64,000 nucleotides of DNA, taken from Setophaga petechia. Lineage: Eukaryota; Chordata; Aves; Passeriformes; Parulidae. The position numbers and the translations under genes were made by a program. Below the pieces are notes generated by a model. The model was not told where the DNA came from. It worked only from the letters and a program-made list of their open reading frames with translations, and searched no databases. Location: positions 50,751,501-50,815,500 of the forward strand of contig JANCRA010000001.1 of assembly GCA_024362935.1 (NCBI GenBank), read 5' to 3'. Position 1 is the stretch's first letter; each line of letters starts with the position of its first letter. Below, piece by piece: positions 54,239 through 64,000 of the stretch.

Positions 54239-54518
54239 TATCAAGCTTGGCTTCTGTGCACTGGGTCAGAGACTTAACTGGAGCCATCCTTGCAGCAGAT
54301 TTAGTCTGCAGTGCACTCTTCTGCTCTGCACTGAGTCCTTTCAAGACCCTGAATCTGCCATTCTCTTCTTGGAGTGTTATGGACTGCCCTAGACTGAAAA
54401 GATGGATGGATGTTTTCAGAGGGGAAGAAAACCTTTATGGCTTTTTTTCCCCCCTCTTCCTACATGTAAAAAAAAAAAAAATCCCTAAAACTCCTGACCC
54501 AGAGTCTGGGTGGCACAG
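54239..54518. other. Short unique gap between CR1 and LTR
   Basis: No feature beyond a 14-base A run near 54469-54481 and the left target duplication (54513-54518). Confidence 0.6.
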
Positions 54519-54864
54519 TGTGGCAGCAGCTCTCAGGCCACAGAGAGAAGCACAACTTTCCCAGGCAGTGTCATGCAGAAGGCTGTGAGAAAATCAGAGA
54601 AAAGAATGATAAGCAATTCTTATCTTAACTTGCTGCACCTGTTGTTGTGAACATGTGGAATGTGTTATGGAGATTTGTTTACCCAAGGGTGGTTTCTTAA
54701 TTGGCCAGTGGTGATAATGTTTGGACTGGAGGACCAATTGGGTGCACCTGTATTGTGACTGTCTGTGAGGCTGATGGGTTTCTTAGTAAATAAAGAGATT
54801 GATCAGCCTCCTGTGCATCATGGAGTCAATGATAATGATTACCTGGCTGGGAGCTGTGACAACA
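54519..54864 (+). mobile_element. Solitary LTR, 346 bases, perfect 6-base target duplication
   Basis: The element begins TGTGGCAGCAG and ends GTGACAACA. It is flanked by gcacag at 54513-54518 and 54865-54870. A polyadenylation signal AATAAA is at 54789-54794 and the motif CATGGAGTCA at 54819-54828, the same order as in the class II LTRs elsewhere in the window. The body (gcacctgttgttgtgaacat, then acccaagggtggtttcttaa) is familiar from songbird ERVs. No internal sequence remains. Confidence 0.9.
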
Positions 54865-56189
54865 GCACAGTGTGGTGCCAAGTGGGGACACCAGCACACC
54901 CAACATCCTGCTTCTGCTGACTGCCAGGGGTGCCACAGCAATTTAAAAGGACCATTGTTCATGATGGTGCTTTAGCTCCTGTGTCCTCTCCCCGAGCTCC
55001 ATGGGAGAGGGAGGCATTCATGGGACTGTCAGGTACATCAAACCCTCTGTTTCCTCTTCTTGCCCTGTGCCAGCCCTGCTGCTGAGTGCTGGCACAGCAG
55101 CCAGGGAGCTGAGGTGTGCTCCTTAAGTGCCTCCTGTCCCTGTGCCTTCCCATGGCTCCTCCCTGGCTCCTGACAAGCAGCTTCCTAAAGGAGCAGGGCA
55201 AGGTCTGCTCACAGTGAGCTACAGCCATGAGCACGTCTCTCCACCCTGATTAAATGCCTGCTTTTCATTCATGGCTCCTTCTTCCCTGATAAACATCAGA
55301 AACAGCCTAATTATGTTTTTCTCTCTGCCCAACTTGTGTTCATTAATCTTATCTACATGCATCTCCACATTATACCATAGAGACTTGGAGTCAGATTTTT
55401 TCAAAGGCTTTTAAGCACCTCGTACATGGTGATTTCTATCAACCATGACATGAGCAATTTCTAGAAATTCTCATTTTCACCAATCAATGTAAAGAAAGCA
55501 ATCAGCCTAGAAAAATATAACACAAATCATCTGAGGAGAAGTGAGGTAGAGAATGCAAAGTCTGATTGTCTGGGGTCTTTCAGATTTCCAAATTAAGTTT
55601 CATGATAAACAGAAAAATGACCTTGAAACCAAATCAGTTTAAATGCTCTGTATTCCTTTATACCATAGGAAATTGCTAAATAAAACAGCTAAAACTAAGC
55701 TCTTATGAAAAGTGGCATGTTGCATTATTGTGAAAATTCTTTCATTCTCAGGCAGTGTTTTGCCAAATTAGTACAATTTTACAAAGTTCAGTTTCAAGAA
55801 AAACACATTTTCAAGGGAAATTAAGATCCTGATCACAGCACAGCCAGCCTCCCCTGAACTGTTTTTTATATCAGTTGAGCATGCCCATGAATTCTTTTCT
55901 GGGTTTCTAATGGAAAAATGACTTAAGTCCTCCCTCTGGGATTATGTGAAAATTTCATCTCCAGTTCTGTATTTTGGTATACTCACTGTGCAAATAGGGA
56001 CATATGGGCCCTTCCTTTCTTTCTATGAAATCTTCATCTGTAGAAATACCCTGAATAAAGTTGATGGGAGGTGTTTATTTAGTGGAGCAGCCACCAGACT
56101 AAAGGTGCACATCAATTCCATATGACAGCAATATCCTATAAAGCAGAAGAGAACTGTGTGCTCTCATATACACAGACCTTTTAACAGGG
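54865..56189. other. Intergenic, no feature seen
   Basis: A moderately GC-rich part (about 54870-55250) is followed by AT-rich sequence. No gene is recognised. Confidence 0.6.
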
Positions 56190-56468
56190 CCTGTTGCTAT
56201 AGGACAAATTTGGCTTTAAATGGTGTTAAACTAAAAGAGGATAGATTCAGACTAAGATATAAGGAAGGTATAAAATATAAGGAAAAAATTTTTTACAATG
56301 AGGGGGGTGAAACACTGGAACAGGTTGCCCAGAGAGGTGGTAAATGCCCAATCCCTGGAAACGTTCAAGGTCAGGCTGGACAAGTCTCTGTGCAACCTGA
56401 TCTAACAGAAGGATTCAACAAGGTGACTTTAAAAAGTCCCCTGCAACCCAAACCATTCTATGATTCCA
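56190..56468 (+). mobile_element. CR1 LINE 3' fragment
   Basis: Clear sense CR1 text runs to the 3' end: ggacaaatttggctttaaat, ctaaaagaggatagattcag, acactggaacaggttgccca gagaggtgg, ccctggaaacgttcaaggtc and ccaaaccattctatgattcc. It contains a short internal duplication of 'tataaggaa' near 56257-56285. It is 5' truncated. Confidence 0.95.
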
Positions 56469-58732
56469 CATGCTCCAGAGATATGTGGCTGAGAGAGAAA
56501 CTATAGATCTCTCAAGCGTGGCTGTCAAGATGATGAATGTGCTCAGTTACAGAAACGAGGAGGATCACATGGACAAGCTGCTGCAATGTTCTTTTGCCTG
56601 CCTGGAGAGGCTTTCCTGCACTGTTGTTAGTTTTTATTTGACGTTCTGCTGGAAATCTGCTCCAGGAAGGGAATTTAATGCTACCAAAGGATATTATATT
56701 TAGTAGCATGGGGAAAATCCTGAAAATCTTGCTGCCAAACATGAAAAGACATAAATAAATACATATTATTTGTGAGGTGAGACCTTCATGAACAGGGAAA
56801 AGCTAAGAGCATTTAATACCACTAAGGCACTGAATATGGCAGAGATTATGAAAGTTACCATTAATATTGTACCCCATGTCCTTTTAATAAATCTGATTGT
56901 CTTCACCTACTTAGAACAATTTTCAATTATTTGCTATCTTTTGAGACATCTGCATGAATGTTAGCAGACTTCTGTGTTCAAAATGACTTTCAAAGCCAAA
57001 ATGGCTGAAATGCTACTAATTATCAGTTACTGTTAGTAACTGATAGCTGTTTTCAACTATGTTGTTTTGTTGGGGGTTTTGGTTGTGGGTTTTTGTTTGT
57101 TTGTTTGGGTTTCTATCAGGGCAGTAGATGTTTGGGGTTTTTTAAAATTTTACCTATTTTTAAAAGTTTTTGTCACAAAATCAAAGAAAAAAGCAAACCA
57201 GAAACAGAAAACCAGGCACATAGTTTATAGCTAAGTGCATTCTTCAGTGCTGAGGTAAAATGTGTACTAAAATGTAAAATGTGTAATACTGACTCTCATT
57301 TTGATAATAATTACATAAAATTACATAAACTGGGAACTATATCAGCAGTTTCCTGAATATTTGACACAGTGATGAACACAAAACAGGCTGTCCTTCTCCT
57401 GAAAACTCACATTTGAAAAATCTGTATTCCTGCACATGCTGCTGTTATAAACTATGTGCGAAGTTAATTAATTTCTATTAATTGACAGTGTGGTACGTTT
57501 CATCCACCACAGAATTACCAGTGCAGAACACTGGGTTGGTAGCAGCCCAAATAAGCAGATACTTTACACAGAGAGAGCTTTCTACAGCCCTTAAATTACT
57601 TTTCTGAGACAGTGTCTTGAGGACTCACTCTCGAGGCAACAATTTCTCCTATTGCAATCCTAGCTTACAGATTTTCACTCCTCTAGGTCCCTACAGAGTA
57701 TATTTCGTTGTGCTTGAGTAATCCAAGGAGAAAACCAGCCTTTGTCAGGAAGCCAATAGACAATTCAATTTAAATGCACCCCAAGCAATACTGTGACCCT
57801 GACTCCTGCTTCATCTCAGAGCCATCTGCCCAAGCCTCTGTGTCTGGCAAGCTGTCAGCAGCGTCCAGGCTCTCCACGAAATTCCAGGCTGTGCTGATGT
57901 GGTGCCACTGGGGAGAGGAACTTGCATGACCCATGACTGGTTTTGTTCCCTGGTAGAAGCTGTGAGCTCACACCTCAGTGCTGAGGCTTTTTTAAAGCTA
58001 AATTAGCTGTTCAAGTAATATAATTAAATTTCCTCATGCTGTGAGTCAGGAAGCAGGAAATAATTTATATGCACACAAATCTCAGAAGATCCTCACTATG
58101 TTCAAAATATTGCCACAACATGATGCCAGTAAGTTGGAAAGAATCTGCATTATATTTAGATTTAGTATTAAATGCAGATTCTGTGCTGGATGTGGCAGAG
58201 ATTATGGATTTTGGATGAGATTTTATCTCCAGGTGTAACTTGATGTCCCAGATCAGGGGAAGACATTGGGAGGATACCAGCATGATGCAGCTGAAGTCCC
58301 AGGGAAGTTTGCTACCAAGGCAGAGAATTTCCTGACTGGAAAATGAAGCGCCTCAAGTCCCAGTTGGTTGTCTTACACAGTGACCTCAGTGCCTGATCTG
58401 TGGTAAGCTGAAAACTGTCAGCTAAAACTCTCCCATTTTAGGCCTTTACAGAGGACCCTGCTAGCGGTGTTGTGGCCGAGGTGTAAATTGAGCAGTGGAA
58501 AAGCTGCTCTAAGACTTGAAAAAGGCCTAATGTAACCTTGAACATTGCTGGCATAATCAGTGATTAAAATGCCATGTGTTTGGACAAGTGCAGCGTCCTG
58601 TGTCAGTGAAAAAGCTCTACATGTTCTTAAATTGCTCTTCAGGTGAGCCCTGTATCTTCAAAGGAGCCTCCTGGTGTACTCACAGCACCAGAAAAGCACT
58701 GGTGCACGTTCTCTGCTTGTTTTTTCTACCTC
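56469..58732. other. Intergenic, no gene recognised
   Basis: AT-rich sequence with a short hairpin at 57021-57045 and a GT-rich patch (ttgtttgtttgtttggg) near 57095-57112. No gene or element is recognised. Confidence 0.6.
57021..57045. repeat. Perfect hairpin, 10-base arms, 5-base loop
   Basis: The arm tatcagttac (57021-57030) and its exact complement gtaactgata (57036-57045) surround tgtta. There is no T run after it and no gene context. Confidence 0.85.
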
Positions 58733-59284
58733 TGTCGGGTCAGGATTGAAGGCGCTTGAGATGGTAGTTCACGTTCAGACTCAGGTGTTTATTGCTTATT
58801 ATTATTGTTACAGCCTCACCACTGTTAGTTCTGCAGTCTGTCATTAGCAAGGCACAAAATAGCTAACTATCTTTTGTTACAATGTCTTTTAAGGCTAAAT
58901 TGTCCAATTAAGAACTGGTACCTAGATTATTTTCCCTCTTAACCCAATAACTGATCCCAAAGAGCTCAAAATGCAGACTTTTCTGCCCAATTACAAAATA
59001 CCACCCAAACCCATGAAGAAGAAGGTAAAGAAGAGCAGCCTGCCTCCTCCCTAAATCCTCCATCTTGCTTCATATTTATTACTATATTCTAAAACCCCAA
59101 ACTCTAAATTTTCCACCCTGTCATATTGCGCACTTCTAGCCAACTACACACCTGTAATCCCAGTGTTATTAATCAATTTTGGAGGTCTTCTCCACAGTCT
59201 CAGGTCAAATGCTGTGTTCTCTTGTGAGTCTGGGATTTTCAGCACAGAATGGTTAAAATTCTCAGCATCCGGGGTTCCAACACA
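58733..59284 (-). mobile_element. Probable solitary LTR on the minus strand, no target duplication found
   Basis: The + strand begins TGTCGGGTCAGG and ends ttccaacaca, giving a minus-strand element that starts TGTGTTGGAACC and ends CCTGACCCGACA. A minus-strand polyadenylation signal (TTTATT at 58788-58793) lies 55 bases from the 3' end, as expected for an LTR. At 552 bases it is the longest here. Flanks (tacctc on the left, ctggga on the right) do not match, so at least one boundary is uncertain or the duplication has been lost. The minus-strand open frame running into it from 59742 is not a gene. Confidence 0.65.
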
Positions 59285-61948
59285 CTGGGAGGAAAAAAAA
59301 AAACCCCAAATAACAAAACAAAACAAAACCTTGAAGGCAGTAGCGTTATGTCGATTTTGATCGACAAGGGAAGAAATCCATGAAAACCCCTAGAGTCTAA
59401 TGACGACTCAATGTTTGTTACTTGTTCCTTTGGGGGGTTGCAACATTTTTCATAACCAACCTTGGACCAGCAAATGTGGGCAGATTGCCACAATTGCATA
59501 CAACTTTTTAATTGTCCTCCAGCGGGCAACTGCAGAGTTACACAAGTAGGGCTGGGAGCAGGATTTAGCTCCAGTAGCTTTCCAGGGAGCAAGGAGAAAG
59601 GAGTGGGGAAACAGACAAATGGCAGTAAACAAAGCCTCTGGAGGAAGCTGATGTGTGTGCATTGCCACTGCCATTGGCTCAGGAACTCAAGCTGTGAAAC
59701 AGTGATAGAATACAAATCCAGAGATGGCAACCTGACGCACATTATTTTGCTTTATAATAAAAGATGCCACTCAGTCTGTAGATGCATCTCAATGAGAAGT
59801 AGGAATGAAAATCTGTCTTAAAAAGACTTGTGACAATAGACAGAAGAGTTGGATATTTTATACCAATCTATCTTTCTTGCTGATGTCTGTAAATACTGGT
59901 TCTTAGTTCTTTGAATTCCTATTTATTCTGTTCTGGCATTATTATCTCTCCATCATTGCCAACAAATGTGGAGTTAGCCATCTGGAAAAAAAAATAGCAC
60001 ATTCTAAATTATGTTTCTCTCTCTGCTGTCATGTGAATATTAACCCAGATAAATGAATTTAAGCTATTCCTGGGTCCATTATCAATCCACTGGAGAATGA
60101 CAGTAAATTACTCTCTAGCTTTTTTGAAAACATTTTGAGATCTATGTAGAGTGAGCATCAAATACTAATTCACCCTTCTGAAGGATAATACCAGTCTTTA
60201 CAGCACCTGTTCTCACACTTTTATCTGTGAGTTAGAACTGCAGCTTGCCACAGCTTTTCCCAATGATCTGCACGGAGAGATGTTTGAGGGGAAATGCTTT
60301 TTAGTCATTATGAAATGGGTCATATTTTTCCTGACAGCTCTTCAGAACTGGTATGAATTTCTTTCACTTCCTGCCAAATTTATTTTACTGCTGACCAGAC
60401 ATAGATATTAATTGCAGTTTGCCAGCAGGTTTTTACTCAGATGAAGCATAGGATTCAATCAGATTCCACAGGTAAAACTCTGAAAAGTAGTATTTCATGA
60501 TTTAGCCGATATTTCTGGTAGAGAAAATGGAAAGGATTGTGTCTCATTTGGCTTTAGAAACAAGAACTCTGCACAGCTTTTAGAAGTAAGGGAGTAATGC
60601 TGTAGTTATCCAATATAAACATGCAACATACCTGATGACTCAGGAAAGCCCATTTTGAGACACATAGTTTAGATGAGTATTAAGGATGTCTCTTATTTGA
60701 GTCTTGTAGATTTTGGGGGTTTTTTGCAGGTGCTTCAGAGAGGTTATTTTTCAGTGAAATTTTTAGTGAGATGTGTCTAAATTTCCTTATGAACTATCAG
60801 CCAGCTTTTCAAAATTGAAAGTGATATTTCCTTACAATGAACAGATTTCTTTCCCCATTTATTTTCCTTTTGTTCTTTTTCAGAATATATCTTTTCCATA
60901 CACAGTTTTACATTACATATACATATAGAGAGTGTATGTATAATAGAGGGAGATTATATATATGTTTTAAGTAACATATATAGCATATACCTTGTGTATA
61001 CACTCCCCTAGTGTAATGCTACAGTGACTTGGGAATTGTACAAAGTGGCTTCTGGTTCCAATTTTAGCAAAACCATAAGAACTGAAAAGAAAGTACAAAT
61101 TGTAAACCTAAGGCATTACCTTCCTTTTCCCTTACATCTCATGGATTTTTCTGCATTTTAAAGGGCCTCTAGGGCTCTACACAGTAAATTTTACAAAGGT
61201 TTTGACATTAATTCTTCTGTAAGGATTCGTGAACATTGCAGAAGTTCTCTCATTAGAGATCAAAGCAAGGGAAGATGCTGTGAGAGTTTTTCTGTGAGCC
61301 CTACCTGCCCTGTCTTCATAGATCTTGCCAAGAGCATTCATCATTTAAGTTAATATAGAAATGGATGAAACTCCTATTTTTCAACTCTACCAGAAATCAA
61401 CATTATCTTTTGAAATGTTTGATCCATATCCCCGGACTTTTTTTATTTTATGGGGAGAAGGGAAGAGGCTTTTTTTTTTTCCAAAACCTTGTGTCTAACT
61501 TACTTAAATGATAGTCATCTTCTTTCCTAACTGAACTCAACCCTTTTAAGTGTAGAAAACCAATTAGGCTATTCATATATGCAATACTCAGTTTTTTGGT
61601 GCATGTATCCACAAGACAAACTATTCTCTGGCCTTAGTTTTGCAGCAATATGATGACAGCAACATTTAAGTAACTTCCTCCTGTCAGGGACAACTGTCAG
61701 TAAATAAAGAAATCAAAACCCCTTCCTAAGTCAAAGTGAAACTCCTAGAGAACTAGTAGAGAATGCTTAGTGAACATAAAACCACACATGTCATTTCAAT
61801 CATGGCTATATCTAGCATGAAAATGCAGAATTAAAAAACAAACCATGATTTAGGATATTCCCTATAACTAAATTATCAAGTCCTGGGTCCTCTCATAAAT
61901 CAAGGATTAATATAAAAAGGCCATGAGATGTCCTCTACACCCCAAGTC
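59285..61948. other. Intergenic, no gene recognised
   Basis: It starts with an A-rich AAAAC-repeat patch (59290-59330). A TA-rich stretch (about 60915-60990) and a short T run (61471-61480) follow. No gene or element is recognised. Confidence 0.6.
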
Positions 61949-62352
61949 TGTGGTATTTTCAGAGACCCCTGTCAAAGGGAGGAATCTGACTCCATGTTCT
62001 TAGAAGGCTAATTTATTATTTTATTATTTCTATTATATTAAAGTAAACTAAACTCTACTAAAGAATAGAGAAAGGATACAGACAGAAGGCTAAAAGATAC
62101 TAAAAAAATCTCATGACTCCTTCCAGAGTCCCAACACAGTCTGACCATGGTTGGTCATTAAGTCGAAAGCAATTCACATGAAACCAGTGAAACAATTACC
62201 TGCTGGTAAACAATGTCCAAATACATTCCAAAGCAGCAAAGTACAGGAGAAGCAAATCAGATAATTATTCTTTTCATTTTTCTCTGAGGCTTCTCAGCTT
62301 CCCAGGAGAAAATCCCGGGCAAAGAGATTTTTCTGAATATATGACAGTGACA
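61949..62352 (-). mobile_element. Solitary class II-type LTR, minus strand, 7-base flanking repeat
   Basis: The 404-base element begins TGTGGTATTTTC and ends CAGTGACA on the + strand. It is flanked by ccaagtc at 61942-61948 and 62353-62359. The minus-strand polyadenylation signal is TTTATT at 62012-62017, and the complement of CATGGAGTCA is at 61987-61996. It is the same family as 50550-50963. Different flanking repeats show that the two are separate insertions rather than the two ends of one provirus. Confidence 0.93.
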
Positions 62353-64000
62353 CCAAGTCTCTCCTTCCGATTGTCCTTTCTGTTGAAAGAGATTGCAGGG
62401 GTACACCTGCTTGCATGGTTGTCCCTCCTACCTGCATTTTGTCTGGTGCATGTCTCTGGCTCCCACAGCTCAGATTTCCTCCAGGGCCCCAGAGGGGTTC
62501 CAGCATCCACCTGACAGTTCACATCCTTCCTCCTTCTCCCACTCCCATGAACAGACAAGGACTGCACATCCCAGAAACTGCGTGTTATTTTACTGGTGTA
62601 ATAACTAGCTCCAGCTCCAAACTTTACCAAAGTTAGTGAAGAAATCCTGTCACTGTAGGGCCTTTGGACAAGCTTAGCATTTAAAGTTGGCAGCAGTCTT
62701 AGAATGGATGGACTTGCTGGTGGACATATTTTATAGAGCACTTCTATTCTTTCCTCCATATAAACAGTGGGCTGGACATATCAATTTCTTTTTGCTGCTG
62801 GAGAAAGGTTGATAGCTATTCTCTTTCATTTAGTGGAAAGAAAGCATGAAGAAGCACTATGATTTAGCCCTTCTAACTCTGCACTAGATTAATTATAGCT
62901 AAAATTACCAAACTTTCAAGTTCACAGGTAGCAATCAGTGGAAGGAGAAATCATCTTTCTTGCTGTTTTTTCTATGGAGGTGTGCTTATAGTTTTAATAT
63001 AAGTTGTGGGGTTTTTTTGATAACAGCAACTTGTAATAGTGAGAAAACTAAGGGGAGCTGTGCCAGCTCAGTACAAGATGAAAACTCAGGACTTTCTAAG
63101 GGGAGCTAAAGAAAATGCAAATAGTTGTGTCTAATATAGTTCTCCAGGTGCTAAGCCTCCAAGATTTTTGGCAACTTCTGAAAATGATGAATAACACTGA
63201 TTTATTTTTTTAATTGGCTGGAGAAAGCAAGATTGACTCTGTAGGCAATTGGCTGCTGATGGGATGAGAAGGACATCCTCTGCAATTGGATTCCTTGTTG
63301 ATGCAGGGTTGCTAAGATGCATGATTCATTCCTGGCACTGTGACTCACTGTCACCATGTAATTCCCATGTCCTGCCTGATGCCTGAGGAAGTAATGAACG
63401 TGGTGAGTCTGTCTGTCTGATGGCTGTGCAATTACCACATGCAAAATGCAACAGTAAGAGGAGCTAAGGCAATTCTGCTACAGGGGGAGATAGGGAAATA
63501 TGCAGAATGAAACTGACTCAGGAAGGGGAAGGAAAGGTAGTTGAGCTTCTGGCATCCCAGATTATTAAGCCAGTACCTGAAAGGCTGAGGTGTTGCAGCA
63601 GGATCATCATACTGCCTTCACAGAGACCTTTTGAATACATGCCAGAGAGAGACTGGGCAGGTGGAAATGAAACATCTGGATGTGGAGCACCTCACTGCTC
63701 TGCACTTTAGAATCTTATGTGCAGTGGGATTTGGCTGGTAAAAGGCCCTGCAAAAACCTCACAAACCTCTGGAAGGCATGGGATCAACAAGCAGTAGAAT
63801 GTAGTGAGGACTTCTCAACTCACACTGTGCTTTTAGGCAGTACTACAGTTAATAAGTGCTTTGTAGATACCAGTGCTTTTTTCTAAGTGCTTTTGTAGAT
63901 ATAGTGCTTCATTAAATATTAGTAATGTAGTATAAATGGGTTTTAAATTCCTATTTGGGTAGTAGACACATTATTATAATTGATTGAGGGAAACTACAGC
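62353..64000. other. Intergenic to the window end, no gene recognised
   Basis: Apart from the right copy of the LTR flanking repeat and a small tandem duplication at 63854-63908, nothing is recognised. Open frames here either read out of the LTR or are chance. Confidence 0.6.
63854..63908. repeat. Tandem duplication, period 31
   Basis: The unit aagtgctttgtagata (63854) recurs as aagtgcttttgtagata (63885), each followed by a cagtgctt or tagtgctt stretch. This is a slippage-type duplication. Confidence 0.85.

Noticed and set aside
54172..54588. 138-codon + strand open frame
   Set aside because: It reads through an antisense CR1 fragment and into an LTR, so it is composite repeat sequence.
54871..54890. 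tggtgccaagtgggg just after the LTR, resembling a retroviral primer-binding site
   Set aside because: The perfect gcacag duplication lies between the LTR and this text, so the sequence is host flank and not ERV interior.
59239..59742. 167-codon minus-strand open frame, the longest in the window
   Set aside because: It runs into the LTR at 58733-59284 and has no recognisable protein features; treated as chance read-through.
50550..62352. An 11.8 kb provirus bounded by two matching LTRs
   Set aside because: Each LTR has its own flanking repeat on both sides and no retroviral genes lie between them, so they are two separate solo LTRs.
62274..62759. 161-codon minus-strand open frame
   Set aside because: It ends inside the LTR at 61949-62352. 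The rest is unrecognised, with no conserved motif.

Overview
This is vertebrate nuclear DNA, almost certainly from a songbird (passerine). It is AT-rich and nearly all non-coding, with old CR1 LINE fragments and several avian-type endogenous retrovirus LTRs. The only protein-coding sequence I can support is the 3' end of the alpha-synuclein gene SNCA (called synelfin in songbirds), read on the + strand. The two last coding exons lie at 6490-6579 and 7570-7602. They encode the acidic C-terminal tail in the avian form, including the endings VDPENEAYEMPPE and EEYQDYEPEA.

Layout. 1-6489 is the 3' part of the large SNCA intron 4, with one CR1 fragment. 6490-7602 holds exon 5, a 990-base intron and the coding part of exon 6. 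7603 to about 8200 is a strongly conserved 3'UTR with an 8mer miR-7 site, a miR-153 site, a Pumilio-type element and a polyadenylation signal at 8177-8182. Possible longer 3'UTR forms end at signals at 8411 or 10231. From there to 64000 I see no coding gene. The next gene expected in the conserved vertebrate order is GPRIN3, but its large single coding exon is not in the window. A small CpG-rich block at 40527-40795, standing out from AT-rich surroundings, could be a distal promoter or first exon, but this is unproven.

Mobile DNA. Five 5'-truncated CR1 fragments and seven solitary LTRs are visible. Five LTRs are flanked by good target-site duplications (three perfect 6 bp, one 6 bp with one mismatch, one perfect 7 bp). 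A sixth has a 5 bp repeat but a damaged terminus. A seventh has no recognisable duplication. Six of the seven lie in the last 22 kb, and none lies in or near the SNCA exons. No retroviral coding region remains.

Most open reading frames here are chance frames or read through repeats, and I do not list them as genes. No RNA gene, CRISPR array or bacterial-type system is present. Comparisons with human or chicken sequence are from memory and should be confirmed by alignment.
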